Shown here in pieces: positions 33,167-41,437 of a stretch of 64,000 bases of DNA. The stretch's first letter is position 1. Each line of letters starts with the position of its first letter. The stretch spans positions 5,146,001-5,210,000 of the forward strand of contig NZ_CP096829.1 of NCBI RefSeq assembly GCF_023272795.1, read 5' to 3'. Origin of the DNA: Flavobacterium humidisoli. GTDB lineage: Bacteria > Bacteroidota > Bacteroidia > Flavobacteriales > Flavobacteriaceae. The notes under the pieces were generated by a model. The model did not search any database and was not told the DNA's origin. It worked only from the letters and a program-made list of their open reading frames with translations. The translations under genes were made by a program, and so were the position numbers.

Positions 33167-33607
33167 ATGGCGATCATAATAGAATCAAGAGATGCAGATT
33201 TACCTCATTTAAGAGAATTATTCTTAAACGAAAGACGGCGCACCTTTACAGAACAAGATATTTCAGAATTTGAATTAGACGATTTTGACAAGCAAACACA
33301 AGGCGAATATATTTTAACGGCTCTTGTAAACAATATCCCAGTCGGATTTATTTCGATCTGGATGCCAAACAACTTTATCCATCATCTGTATGTTGATGTT
33401 AAACATCAAGGACAAAATCTTGGTACAGAATTATTAAAAGCTGCCATCTTAAAAACCTCGTTTCCAATTACCTTAAAATGTCTTGTAAATAACATTAAAG
33501 CAATTGAATTTTATACTAAAAAGGGGTTTATAGAAAAATCGCGAGGAAATTCTAGCAACGGAACTTATATTCTACTTGAGTTGACAAAAGATATAAAACA
33601 ACCATAA
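33167..33607 (+). CDS. GNAT-family N-acetyltransferase
   Basis: A 146-aa acetyltransferase. The core beta4-alpha3 acetyl-CoA loop is seen as HHLYVDVKHQGQNLGTELL (Q-x-x-N-x-G in place of the classic R/Q-x-x-G-x-G/A), followed by the typical LKCLVNNIKAIEFYTKKGF segment. The acceptor is unknown. It lies in the middle of the SUFU-led group, 14 bp behind the small beta-rich gene and 11 bp before a DUF1801 gene. Confidence 0.85.
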   Translation: MAIIIESRDADLPHLRELFLNERRRTFTEQDISEFELDDFDKQTQGEYILTALVNNIPVGFISIWMPNNFIHHLYVDVKHQGQNLGTELLKAAILKTSFPITLKCLVNNIKAIEFYTKKGFIEKSRGNSSNGTYILLELTKDIKQP

Positions 33608-33618
33608 ATGCTAAAGAC

Positions 33619-34011
33619 ATGAGCCAGATTCAAGATTACAACAATTCTCAGACCGCAGAAAACAAAGAAATCTGCGATCTTCTTTTAACGATTATAAATG
33701 AAAATCTTTCTGATGCCGAAAGCAAAATCTGGCATGCGCATCCTGTTTGGTTTCTAGATGGAAATCCGATTGTGGGTTATAGCAAATTAAAGGATTCTGT
33801 TCGATTACTTTTCTGGAGCGGACAATCTTTTGAGGAAGAAAAACTCCAAAACGAAGGTTCTTTTAAAGCTGCCGAAATGCGCTACACAAACAGCAATCAA
33901 ATTAACCACGAAGACTTAAAACGCTGGCTAGAAAAAAGCAGAGAAATTCAATGGGATTATAAAAACATTGTCAAACGAAAAGGCGAACTGCTTCGAATAA
34001 AACCACTTTAA
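33619..34011 (+). CDS. DUF1801 (YdhG-like) domain protein
   Basis: A 130-aa cytoplasmic protein of the DUF1801 family (YjbR/CyaY-like fold). Landmarks are the N-terminal helical part (KEICDLLLTIINENLSDAES), the WHAHPVWFLDGNPIVGY strand-turn, and RLLFWSGQSF. Function is unknown; some members are thought to handle iron. It ends the SUFU-led group. Two further DUF1801-type genes lie at 41438 and 48584. Confidence 0.85.
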   Translation: MSQIQDYNNSQTAENKEICDLLLTIINENLSDAESKIWHAHPVWFLDGNPIVGYSKLKDSVRLLFWSGQSFEEEKLQNEGSFKAAEMRYTNSNQINHEDLKRWLEKSREIQWDYKNIVKRKGELLRIKPL

Positions 34012-34142
34012 AAAAGCAATTATTTAATTTCCAGTTTTTTATCTTTAATCTTATTACTGACATACTGTTGTCGCAAAGGCATTTTATCTTTATAAAAAAT
34101 GGATTACCGAATAATCTAGAAAAATAAAATTCAGTTTTACTT

Positions 34143-34228
34143 GGGCGTGTCCCTCCGGGTCAGGCTGTCCGCTATATCTTTTATGGTGAACCCCACCATA
34201 AAAGGATATCGCTCCCATCCTTCACGCA
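34143..34228. repeat. GC-richer structured intergenic element
   Basis: In the gene-free gap 34012-34311 lies an 86-bp stretch much richer in G and C than its surroundings. The ends GCGTG (34145-34149) and CACGC (34223-34227) pair, and TTTTATGGTG / CACCATAAAA around the loop AACCC form a perfect 10-bp central hairpin extended by ATATC / GATAT with one bulge. I remember very similar sequences as recurrent in Bacteroidota intergenic regions, often miscalled as proteins; this is from memory and untested. It may be a mobile palindromic repeat or a structured RNA. Confidence 0.6.
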
Positions 34229-34311
34229 TTTGGTATTCATAAGAACATTTTTGTTCTTATATAATTTGTACTTTAGTAAGATCAGAACTACAACCAAAAA
34301 CACTCTAAATC

Positions 34312-34992
34312 ATGCTAAAACAAATTTTCATCCTTCTCCTTTTTTGTTTTGCAATTCAATTGCATTCACAAGAAATAGGTTTTACAACTCCAGATTATAA
34401 AGCCATCGAAAAAGAAATCAACGACAAAAATTCAAAGTTTTACTATCCTAAATTAATGGAAAGACTCACGAAAAACGACACGCTTTTATCGCATGACGAA
34501 TACCGCCATTTGTATTTAGGCTATGTTTTTCAACCCAAATACAATGCCTTTTGGACGTCACCAGACGAAGAACAGCTTCGCAAATATTATGACAAAGAAG
34601 AACTCGAAGTTTCAGATTATGACGAAATAATCAAATTGTCTAATCATACCTTAAGCGATTTTCCGTTTGATTTAAAACAGCTCAATTTCCTTACTTACAT
34701 TTATCATTTAAAAGGAGACGAAACATCTGCAAAAATTGCCTCTTTTAGATTTCACAGCATCATGAATGTAATACTTTCTTCTGGCGACGGAAAGAAATGC
34801 GAAACTGGTTTTCATGTACTAATGGTCGATCATGAATACATTTTACTCAGTCTTTTCGAAATTGAATCGAAAGGACAGTCACTTGTAGAAAATTGCGATT
34901 ATCTAAGTTTCGAAAAAGGCGCATACAATGTAGACGGTATTTACTTTAACATCGAAAAAATGCTAGAAAACGAAAAGAAAATGCTACGCTAA
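34312..34992 (+). CDS. DUF4919 exported protein
   Basis: A 226-aa protein with a signal peptide (residues 1-19, ending LHSQ). The body matches DUF4919 of Bacteroidota: DYKAIEKEINDKNSKFYYPKLMER, then YRHLYLGYVFQPKYN, helical repeats resembling TPRs (FDLKQLNFLTYIYHLKGDE), and the C-terminal GDGKKCETGFHVLMVDHEY stretch. Function is unknown. A strong terminator follows, so it is a single-gene unit. Confidence 0.85.
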   Translation: MLKQIFILLLFCFAIQLHSQEIGFTTPDYKAIEKEINDKNSKFYYPKLMERLTKNDTLLSHDEYRHLYLGYVFQPKYNAFWTSPDEEQLRKYYDKEELEVSDYDEIIKLSNHTLSDFPFDLKQLNFLTYIYHLKGDETSAKIASFRFHSIMNVILSSGDGKKCETGFHVLMVDHEYILLSLFEIESKGQSLVENCDYLSFEKGAYNVDGIYFNIEKMLENEKKMLR

Positions 34993-35016
34993 CATACTTT
35001 AAAAAACAAAATACAC

Positions 35017-35051
35017 AGCTTCAGCAGATTTTAATGCTGAAGCTTTTTTTT
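35017..35051 (+). terminator. Terminator of the DUF4919 gene
   Basis: Perfect 10-bp stem AGCTTCAGCA / TGCTGAAGCT with an 8-nt loop, followed by seven or more Ts. Confidence 0.92.
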
Positions 35052-35126
35052 GATAAAAACTATTTATTTATTGTTTATCAATAAATTTTTATTATTTTAG
35101 CAGCATAACTTCTAATCTTGAATAGC

Positions 35127-35669
35127 ATGGAAATTAAAATTGGAACACCGCAAATTCTAAAAATCCTGAATATCTTATCATGGGTTATTTTTATTGGCTT
35201 ATGCGTAGAAGCCGGCATGTATCTTTTTAACGGAATTTATACTATGACCATAAACTCCTATAATGCTCGTTTTCTTCATTTGCTTGACTTATATAATTAC
35301 AGTCCTAGTTTTTATATTCAAGAAATATGCTTTATCAGCATCGTGGCAATCTTAAAAGCCATTATGTTTTATCTGATTGTAAAAATGTTGCATGAGAAAA
35401 AATTAAACATCCAACAGCCTTTTACTGCCGAAATGGGTCGCTTTATATCTTATCTTTCTTATCTCGCTTTCGGAATAGGGCTGTTTTCGTTCTGGGCCTT
35501 CAAATTCAACAATTGGCTAATTATTAAAGGCGTGAAACTTCCTTCGTTAGAATCACTTAATTTGGAAGGCCACAGCATTTGGATCTTTATGGCAATTGTC
35601 TTGTTTGTTGTAGGGCAGATTTTTAAAAGAGGAATCGAAATTCAATCTGAAATTGACTTAACTATTTAA
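35127..35669 (+). CDS. DUF2975 membrane protein
   Basis: A 180-aa protein with four transmembrane helices (about residues 15-37, 60-85, 105-125 and 140-160). I chose ATG 35127 (MEIKIGTPQILKIL) over the in-frame TTG three codons earlier. DUF2975 proteins are usually followed by a small XRE-type regulator, as here (gap 10 bp), and the pair is thought to act as a membrane-linked regulatory unit. The signal and targets are unknown. Confidence 0.85.
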   Translation: MEIKIGTPQILKILNILSWVIFIGLCVEAGMYLFNGIYTMTINSYNARFLHLLDLYNYSPSFYIQEICFISIVAILKAIMFYLIVKMLHEKKLNIQQPFTAEMGRFISYLSYLAFGIGLFSFWAFKFNNWLIIKGVKLPSLESLNLEGHSIWIFMAIVLFVVGQIFKRGIEIQSEIDLTI

Positions 35670-35679
35670 ACAAAAAATT

Positions 35680-35886
35680 ATGCCCATTATAGTAAATTTA
35701 GACGTCATGATGGCAAAGAGAAAAATGTCATTAAACGAACTTTCAGAAAAAGTAGATTTAACCTTGTCCAATCTTTCCATTCTAAAAACGGGTAAAGCAA
35801 AAGCAATTCGTTTCAGTACACTCGAAGCAATCTGTAAAGTTCTCGATTGCCAGCCCGGCGATATTTTAGAATTTTCTGAAGAATAA
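35680..35886 (+). CDS. Small XRE-type (YozG/HTH_26) regulator
   Basis: A 68-aa protein that is almost only a helix-turn-helix: VNLDVMMAKRKMSLNELSEK, then VDLTLSNLSILKTGKA and a C-terminal LEAICKVLDCQPGDILEF, all typical of the HTH_26 family. It follows the DUF2975 membrane gene by 10 bp and forms the standard pair with it. It probably controls its own transcript. Confidence 0.92.
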   Translation: MPIIVNLDVMMAKRKMSLNELSEKVDLTLSNLSILKTGKAKAIRFSTLEAICKVLDCQPGDILEFSEE

Positions 35887-35965
35887 TTTGAATTCGATTT
35901 AATTTGTATTTTCGTATGAATCAGATTAAAATTTCAAAACAATTATAAATCTAAAAAATCTGAAA

Positions 35966-36565
35966 ATGAACATTCTCATTGTTTACGCACATCCGAGCAA
36001 AAAATCGTACACTTTTCAAGTTTTAGAAAGATTGAAACTAGCCTTGAATACTGAAAAATGGAATGTAGAAATCTCCGATTTATATGCATCCAATTTTGTT
36101 GGCGATATGTCTGAAGAAGAATACGAACGAGAAGGTTTTGCCAAAACACAATTTCCTATTCCTACAGATGTTTTAGCAGAACAAGAAAAAATAGAAAAAG
36201 CAGACTGCATTATTTTTCTATATCCTGTTTGGTGGAGTGATTGTCCTGCAAAATTAAAAGGTTGGTTCGATCGGGTTTATTCTGTGGGATATGCCTATGG
36301 ACAAAATGAAACTTCAAGAAAAATGAAAACTATTCCGTATGGCCTTGTAATTTGCACAGCGGGACATCCGAATGAATTTTTGCATGAAATTGAAATTGCA
36401 CAAAGCATGGAAAAAATTATGCTCGAAGACCGACTTGGAAAACGTTTTACGCATAAAGAAATGATTATTCTAGGCGGAACATTGGAACTAGAAAATGTTA
36501 TGCCAACACATTTTGAACTCATAAATAAAATTCCTCAAAAATTTAAAGCAATATATAAACCTTAA
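35966..36565 (+). CDS. Flavodoxin-fold NAD(P)H quinone oxidoreductase
   Basis: A 199-aa FMN or FAD enzyme of the MdaB/YwrO/KefF family, which reduces quinones by two electrons. Family signatures are the N-terminal phosphate loop NILIVYAHPSKKSYT, the FLYPVWWSDCPAKLKGWFDRV segment split at residues about 78-98, and GYAYG. Length is typical. It stands alone; the gap to the next gene (36566-36754) shows no feature I can support. Confidence 0.9.
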   Translation: MNILIVYAHPSKKSYTFQVLERLKLALNTEKWNVEISDLYASNFVGDMSEEEYEREGFAKTQFPIPTDVLAEQEKIEKADCIIFLYPVWWSDCPAKLKGWFDRVYSVGYAYGQNETSRKMKTIPYGLVICTAGHPNEFLHEIEIAQSMEKIMLEDRLGKRFTHKEMIILGGTLELENVMPTHFELINKIPQKFKAIYKP

Positions 36566-36754
36566 TTTTACCTTATAAGTATTATTGTGTTTTTGGGAAT
36601 TATTATTTCTGTTATATCGTTGTTTGAAGGCGGTTTCTAAACCTCGACAATATAGAACGTGTCCGAAATACACCTTAAAAATGTCTTATAAACACCGTAA
36701 TCAATTGATTTTTAGATTGTAATTTTACTTTACTAATTTAAAAATCAATTAATT

Positions 36755-37240
36755 ATGAGTACGCACGATTTTACCACTACTATAATTGTCAATCAAACGC
36801 CAGACGAAGTTTTTAAAGCTATACAAAATGTTCGAGGCTGGTGGTCTGAAGAAATTGAAGGCAAAACAGCAAACAAAGGAGACGAATTTAAATACCATTA
36901 TGAGGACGTTCATCGCTGTAAAATAAAATTGATTGAAGTAATTCCAAATCAGAAAATCGTCTGGCTGATTGAAGAAAATTATTTCAGCTTCACCAATGAC
37001 GATACCGAATGGACTAACACAACGGCTGTTTTTGATATTTCGAAAGAAAACAATAAAACGAAACTCACTTTTACCCACGTGGGTTTAGTGCCAGAATACG
37101 AATGTTTTGAAGTTTGCAAAGCAGGCTGGACCAATTACATTGAGAATAGTTTGAAAAAACTAATCGAAACTGGAGAAGGTCTGCCGAATGCTACTGGAAA
37201 ACCACAAATTGAAACCGAAAGAAAATTATCCGAAAAATAA
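36755..37240 (+). CDS. SRPBCC/AHSA1-family protein
   Basis: A 161-aa protein of the Bet v1-like fold, usually annotated as activator of Hsp90 ATPase homologue 1-like. Landmarks are the N-terminal strand FTTTIIVNQTPDEVFKAIQN, WWSEEIEG, and the later strand KLTFTHVGLVPEYECFE with a long C-terminal helix WTNYIENSLKKLIETG. Such proteins bind hydrophobic ligands in a cavity; ligand and function are unknown. A second relative is at 48040. Confidence 0.85.
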   Translation: MSTHDFTTTIIVNQTPDEVFKAIQNVRGWWSEEIEGKTANKGDEFKYHYEDVHRCKIKLIEVIPNQKIVWLIEENYFSFTNDDTEWTNTTAVFDISKENNKTKLTFTHVGLVPEYECFEVCKAGWTNYIENSLKKLIETGEGLPNATGKPQIETERKLSEK

Positions 37241-37342
37241 AATCACATTTCATACTATTATTTTAGGCTAAGTCAATCATAGATTTGGCTAAATCTATTT
37301 TTCTAATGCTTCGCAACTTTGTATCAACAAAAAAATAATAGT

Positions 37343-38239
37343 ATGAAAATTATAATTACAGGTTCTCTAGGGAACATTAGCAAGCCTTTAGCGAAAGCTT
37401 TATTAAAAGAAAAACATCAAATTACAATAATTGCAAGCAGTAGCGAAAGAAAATCGGAAATCGAAAATCTAGGAGCTCAAGCCGCGATTGGATCTGTTAA
37501 TGATGTTCATTTTTTAACTCAAACCTTTACAGGAGCAAATGCCGTATATTGCATGATTCCACGTGCGAATTATTTTGATCCGAATCTTGATTTAGATGCT
37601 TTTACTCGTACAATTGGAAATAGTTATGCAGAAGCTATCGCAAAATCTGGCGTAAAAAGAGTAGTGTTTTTAAGCAGTATTGGTGCACATTTAGAACAAG
37701 GTTCTGGAATTATTCAGCGTTATAATGAAATTGAAGTGGTTTTGAACAAACTTTCAGAGGTTTCCATTACATTTATGCGTCCGACTTCTTTTTACTACAA
37801 TTTGCTGGCTTATATCCCGATGATTAAAAACCAAGCGACTGTCGCTGCTAATTATGGAGCTGACCAATTGATTCCGTGGGTTTCACCAAACGATATAGCC
37901 GAAGCAATTGCAGAAGAACTTACAACTCCGCTTGACGGAAAAAAAATACGTTATGTGGCGAGCGAAGAAGTTTCTGGAGATCAAACTGCAAAAATTTTAG
38001 GAGAAGCGATCGGAAATCCAGATTTAAAGTGGAAATTAATAAGCGACGAAAAAACACTAAACGGATTAATTGCTGTTGGAATGCAACCTAAAATTGCACA
38101 AGGTTTGGTAGAAATGTATGCCGCACTTTATAGTGGTTTACTAAGTGAAGATTATTACCAACATCGTCCAGCAGTTTTAGGAAAAACAAAACTGGCAGAT
38201 TATGCAAAAGAATTTGCTGCCGTTTTCAATCAAAATTAA
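37343..38239 (+). CDS. NmrA-like atypical short-chain dehydrogenase (NAD(P)H-binding)
   Basis: A 298-aa Rossmann protein. ATG 37343 puts the dinucleotide loop ITGSLGNISKPLAKAL at the N-terminus as usual; the longer frame adds eight unrelated residues. Further landmarks are VKRVVFLSSIGAH and an NmrA-type FMRPTSFYYNL segment. There is no full YxxxK catalytic pair, as in redox-sensing NmrA proteins and QOR2-type reductases. It is followed 12 bp later by an AraC regulator, which probably controls it. Confidence 0.88.
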   Translation: MKIIITGSLGNISKPLAKALLKEKHQITIIASSSERKSEIENLGAQAAIGSVNDVHFLTQTFTGANAVYCMIPRANYFDPNLDLDAFTRTIGNSYAEAIAKSGVKRVVFLSSIGAHLEQGSGIIQRYNEIEVVLNKLSEVSITFMRPTSFYYNLLAYIPMIKNQATVAANYGADQLIPWVSPNDIAEAIAEELTTPLDGKKIRYVASEEVSGDQTAKILGEAIGNPDLKWKLISDEKTLNGLIAVGMQPKIAQGLVEMYAALYSGLLSEDYYQHRPAVLGKTKLADYAKEFAAVFNQN

Positions 38240-38251
38240 TTACCTTGGAGT

Positions 38252-39166
38252 ATGGCAAATCAGCAACCCCTTCGATTTAAAACAATAAGCGAATTTCATG
38301 AATTTAGAGATTTGCCAAAACCCGAACATCCTTTGGTAAGCGTTTACAATTTTGAAGATTTAAAATATCTCCATAACGAAGAACCCAAAAGCTTAATGCT
38401 GGATTTTTATTCGATTGCTTTAAAAAGAAATGCCAACGCAAAAATGCGATATGGCCAACAGGAATACGATTTTAAAGAAGGAGTTTTAATTTTTCTTTCG
38501 CCAGGGCAAGTTTTTTCTATTGAAGGAAATTCCGAAATGCAACACACAGGATGGTCATTATTGATTCATCCTGATTTTCTTTGGAATACGCCGCTCGCAC
38601 AGAAAATCAAACAATATGATTATTTTGGTTACGCGGTCAATGAAGCGCTTCATCTTTCTGATAAAGAAGAAAATATGCTCATTGATATTATAAAAAATAT
38701 TCAGCAGGAATACCAATCTAATATCGATAGATTCAGTCAAGACGTTATTATTGCACAAATTGATTTATTTCTCACTTATGCCGAAAGATTTTACAACAGA
38801 CAATTTATTACCCGAAAAATAAGCAGTCATCAGATTCTGGCACGATTAGAAAAACTTTTGGAAGACTATTTTACCGACGACACTTTAAAACAAAAAGGAA
38901 TTCCAACAGTTCAGTTTATTGCCGAAAACCTAAATGTTTCACCCAATTATCTAAGCGGATTATTAAAAACGCATACGGGCCAAAGCACGCAGCAGCATAT
39001 TCATAATAAATTGATTGAAAAAGCAAAAGAGAAACTTTCGACTACTTCTCTTTCTATCAGCGAAATTGCATTTGAACTTGGTTTTGAGCACCAGCAATCC
39101 TTTAGTAAATTATTCAAAACAAAAACAAACACTTCACCTTTAGAATTCAGGCAATCATTTAACTAA
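38252..39166 (+). CDS. AraC-family transcriptional regulator
   Basis: A 304-aa regulator. Residues 1-190 form a cupin-like effector domain (YGQQEYDFKEGVLIFLSPGQ), and residues about 200-304 the double helix-turn-helix with VQFIAENLNVSPNYLSGLLK and ISEIAFELGFEHQQSFSKLFK, ending in the usual SPLEFR. It directly follows the NmrA-like gene on the same strand, so a role in its induction is likely. The effector is unknown. Confidence 0.93.
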   Translation: MANQQPLRFKTISEFHEFRDLPKPEHPLVSVYNFEDLKYLHNEEPKSLMLDFYSIALKRNANAKMRYGQQEYDFKEGVLIFLSPGQVFSIEGNSEMQHTGWSLLIHPDFLWNTPLAQKIKQYDYFGYAVNEALHLSDKEENMLIDIIKNIQQEYQSNIDRFSQDVIIAQIDLFLTYAERFYNRQFITRKISSHQILARLEKLLEDYFTDDTLKQKGIPTVQFIAENLNVSPNYLSGLLKTHTGQSTQQHIHNKLIEKAKEKLSTTSLSISEIAFELGFEHQQSFSKLFKTKTNTSPLEFRQSFN

Positions 39167-39209
39167 TTCCTTTATTTTTCATACATTCGTTAGGTAAAAA
39201 ACGAAAATT

Positions 39210-39635
39210 ATGAATCCATTTTTAAGAAATACTTTGGCTGTAATTGCAGGTCTTGTTATTGGCAGTATTGTTAATATGAGCATCATTTTAATAAGCGGCT
39301 CTATAATTCCAGCGCCAAATGGTGCAGACGTTACTACTGCTGAAGGTTTACAAGCAACAATGCATTTATTTGAGCCAAAGCATTTTCTTTTTCCATTTTT
39401 GGCGCACGCACTCGGAACTTTTGCAGGAGCATTGACAACCGCTTTTGCTGCAATTAAGCACAAAACAAAACTGGCTTTCGGCATTGGAGGTTTCTTTTTA
39501 TTTGGTGGTCTTGTTACAATTTTCACTTTGCCTTCTCCGCTTTGGTTTGGTTTAGTTGATTTAGTTTTTGCTTATATTCCAATGGCGTATTTGGCTTCTA
39601 AAGTTGCTGTAAAAAAGAGAAATGATGGAAAATAA
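39210..39635 (+). CDS. Small membrane protein of unknown function
   Basis: A 141-aa protein with four hydrophobic helices (about residues 8-30, 55-80, 88-108 and 112-132). I do not recognise a family with certainty. Its last 14 bases overlap the start of the next small gene, so the two are translationally coupled. It lies 43 bp behind the AraC gene. Confidence 0.75.
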   Translation: MNPFLRNTLAVIAGLVIGSIVNMSIILISGSIIPAPNGADVTTAEGLQATMHLFEPKHFLFPFLAHALGTFAGALTTAFAAIKHKTKLAFGIGGFFLFGGLVTIFTLPSPLWFGLVDLVFAYIPMAYLASKVAVKKRNDGK

Positions 39636-39837
39636 AAAAAAGATAAAACCAGCAAAAAAATGCTATGAACATCTTGGCGGTAAATTGGGCGAATTGCTTC
39701 TAGAAACATTTGCCGACAAAAAATGGATTGCCAAAAACAATCCCGAAGAGAAGCATTTTTACATAACCGAATTGGGTGAAAAAGAGTTTACTAAACTTGG
39801 TATTGATATTAGCCAAATCAAATCGGAAGCCATTTAA
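39622..39837 (+). CDS. ArsR-like winged-helix fragment
   Basis: A 71-aa frame beginning at ATGATG 39622 inside the end of the membrane-protein gene. The sequence CYEHLGGKLGELLLETFADKKWI followed by FYITELGEKEFTKLGIDI resembles only the C-terminal third of ArsR-type regulators (the C-x-x-H-x-x-G-x-L-G stretch and the final wing). The DNA-binding helix-turn-helix is missing. It could be a remnant of a broken regulator or a small adaptor kept for its effector part; the overlap with the upstream gene argues that it is still translated. Confidence 0.6.
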   Translation: MMENKKKIKPAKKCYEHLGGKLGELLLETFADKKWIAKNNPEEKHFYITELGEKEFTKLGIDISQIKSEAI

Positions 39838-39916
39838 TTTTATAAATTTCCTTTTCTTTTCTACAAAATTTATAGCACTTTATTTCATAACTTAGTTTGC
39901 TTTTAAATCTTGAATC

Positions 39917-40285
39917 ATGACTAAGAAAGAAATCGCTAAAAACTTCCTGAAATTGGCAGCAAAAGGACATTCTCACGAAGGTTTTCGATTATATGTCGGA
40001 AAGAATTTCAAACATCACAACGCCTACTTCAAAGGCGATGCAGACACCTTAATGCTTGCCATGGAAGAATCTGCTAGAACAAATCCGAATAAGATATTTA
40101 AAATTCATCATATTCTAGAAGATGGAAACCTGGTTGCCGTGCATTCACATCTTAAACAAACGCCTTCAGACATTGGTTTTGCTGTTGTGCATATTCTCAA
40201 ATTCAAAGACGACAAAATCGTAGAACTCTGGGATTTAGGACAACCTGTTCCAAAAGATTCTATTAATACAAATGGAATGTTTTAA
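39917..40285 (+). CDS. SnoaL-like (NTF2 fold) protein
   Basis: A 122-aa protein of the NTF2-like superfamily. Landmarks are an N-terminal helix (KEIAKNFLKLAAKGHSHEGF), YVGKNFKHHNAYFKGD, then VAVHSHLKQ and the C-terminal strand FKDDKIVELWDLGQPVP, which is typical of predicted SnoaL-like aldol condensation-catalyzing enzymes and relatives. The substrate is unknown. It is a single gene, followed by a palindromic repeat. Confidence 0.85.
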   Translation: MTKKEIAKNFLKLAAKGHSHEGFRLYVGKNFKHHNAYFKGDADTLMLAMEESARTNPNKIFKIHHILEDGNLVAVHSHLKQTPSDIGFAVVHILKFKDDKIVELWDLGQPVPKDSINTNGMF

Positions 40286-40296
40286 ATTAAAATTTT

Positions 40297-40353
40297 GTTT
40301 CAAGTTTCAGGTTTCAAGTTACCTCTGAAAACGTGAAACCTGAAACTTGAAAC
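40297..40353. repeat. 19-bp inverted repeat (GTTTCAAGTTTCAGG type)
   Basis: GTTTCAAGTTTCAGGTTTC (40297-40315) is the exact reverse complement of 40335-40353, with 19 bp between. The right-hand 19-mer recurs exactly at 48551-48569, again in a palindromic setting. It is a dispersed intergenic repeat that could also act as an RNA hairpin. Confidence 0.8.
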
Positions 40354-40391
40354 CTGAAACTCAAAACAAATAGAAACTCTCAATAACCAAA

Positions 40392-41432
40392 ATGAACTTC
40401 ATCTCTAAAATTTCAGTATTACTGCTAGTAATCTTCACAAGCTGTCATTCTTCTGCACAGAAAAAAAACGATTTTAAAAAAAGTATCGATAGTGTGATTC
40501 AAAACAGTAATCCAAAATTTAATGGTGTGATTTTGATTTCTCAAAATGGAAAAACATGGTATTCTAAAGCAGAAGGCTTTTCTAATTTTGAAACGAGAAC
40601 ACCTTTAAAAATGGATACCCAATTTGAAATCATGTCCAACAGTAAATTAATTGCTGCGGTTTTACTTTTGTTGGAAGTAGAAAAAGGAAAAGTAGATTTG
40701 AATGCTCCAATCAAAAAATATCTGCCAGAACTAAATCAAACTTGGGCAGATTCTGTCACGGTCCATCAGCTTTTAAATCATTCTCACGGAATTATCGATT
40801 TGCAAAAACCATTGGCTTTTAAACCTGGAACTGAATTCAAATACGGAAATCTAAGTTTTAATTTGGTTGCAAAAATTGTGGAATTCAGCTCTAAAAAAAG
40901 CTATACAGAGGTTGCTGAATCGCTTTTTAGGAAATTAAAAATGAATCACACTTTTTGTTATTCAAAAGATAAAGAACAAAATCTAGCAACGGGTTATTAC
41001 AATGTAAAAAATCAGCTGGAACAAGATACTTCAAGACAAATTAATACTGAAAGTTTGGGAGCAGATGGCATTATTTCAACCGTTTCTGATCTTGCTATTT
41101 GGAATAATAATCTGCATAAAGGAAAAATATTAAAACCAGAATCGTATCGGTTACTAACTAAAAACACCATTTTATCTCAGCATAATTTCTTCGGAATAGA
41201 AAAAAAACCTTATGGATACGGAATTCGAATTGTAGAAGAGGAATCTGTTAAATATCTCGGACATACAGGATTAGGAGACGGATTTTCTGGCGTAAATTTG
41301 TATTTCCCGGAAAGTGATGTTAGTCTGATTGTTTTAGAAAATCAAATGCCCGAAGATGCCAATTTATTTTATGCTTCCGAATTCAAAATCAAAAACATCC
41401 TTCTAAAAAGTGATTTATTAAGTAAAAAGTAA
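40392..41432 (+). CDS. Beta-lactamase-fold serine hydrolase, predicted lipoprotein
   Basis: A 346-aa protein of the class C beta-lactamase/DD-peptidase fold. The signal peptide ends in TSC, which suggests a lipid anchor. The active-site S-x-x-K is Ser-Asn-Ser-Lys near residues 82-85, the Y-x-N element is YGN near 153, and the third box is HTG near 294. In place of peptidoglycan or beta-lactams such proteins often cleave esters or D-amino peptides; the substrate is unknown. It is followed 5 bp later by a DUF1801 gene. Confidence 0.9.
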   Translation: MNFISKISVLLLVIFTSCHSSAQKKNDFKKSIDSVIQNSNPKFNGVILISQNGKTWYSKAEGFSNFETRTPLKMDTQFEIMSNSKLIAAVLLLLEVEKGKVDLNAPIKKYLPELNQTWADSVTVHQLLNHSHGIIDLQKPLAFKPGTEFKYGNLSFNLVAKIVEFSSKKSYTEVAESLFRKLKMNHTFCYSKDKEQNLATGYYNVKNQLEQDTSRQINTESLGADGIISTVSDLAIWNNNLHKGKILKPESYRLLTKNTILSQHNFFGIEKKPYGYGIRIVEEESVKYLGHTGLGDGFSGVNLYFPESDVSLIVLENQMPEDANLFYASEFKIKNILLKSDLLSKK

Positions 41433-41437
41433 ACCAA

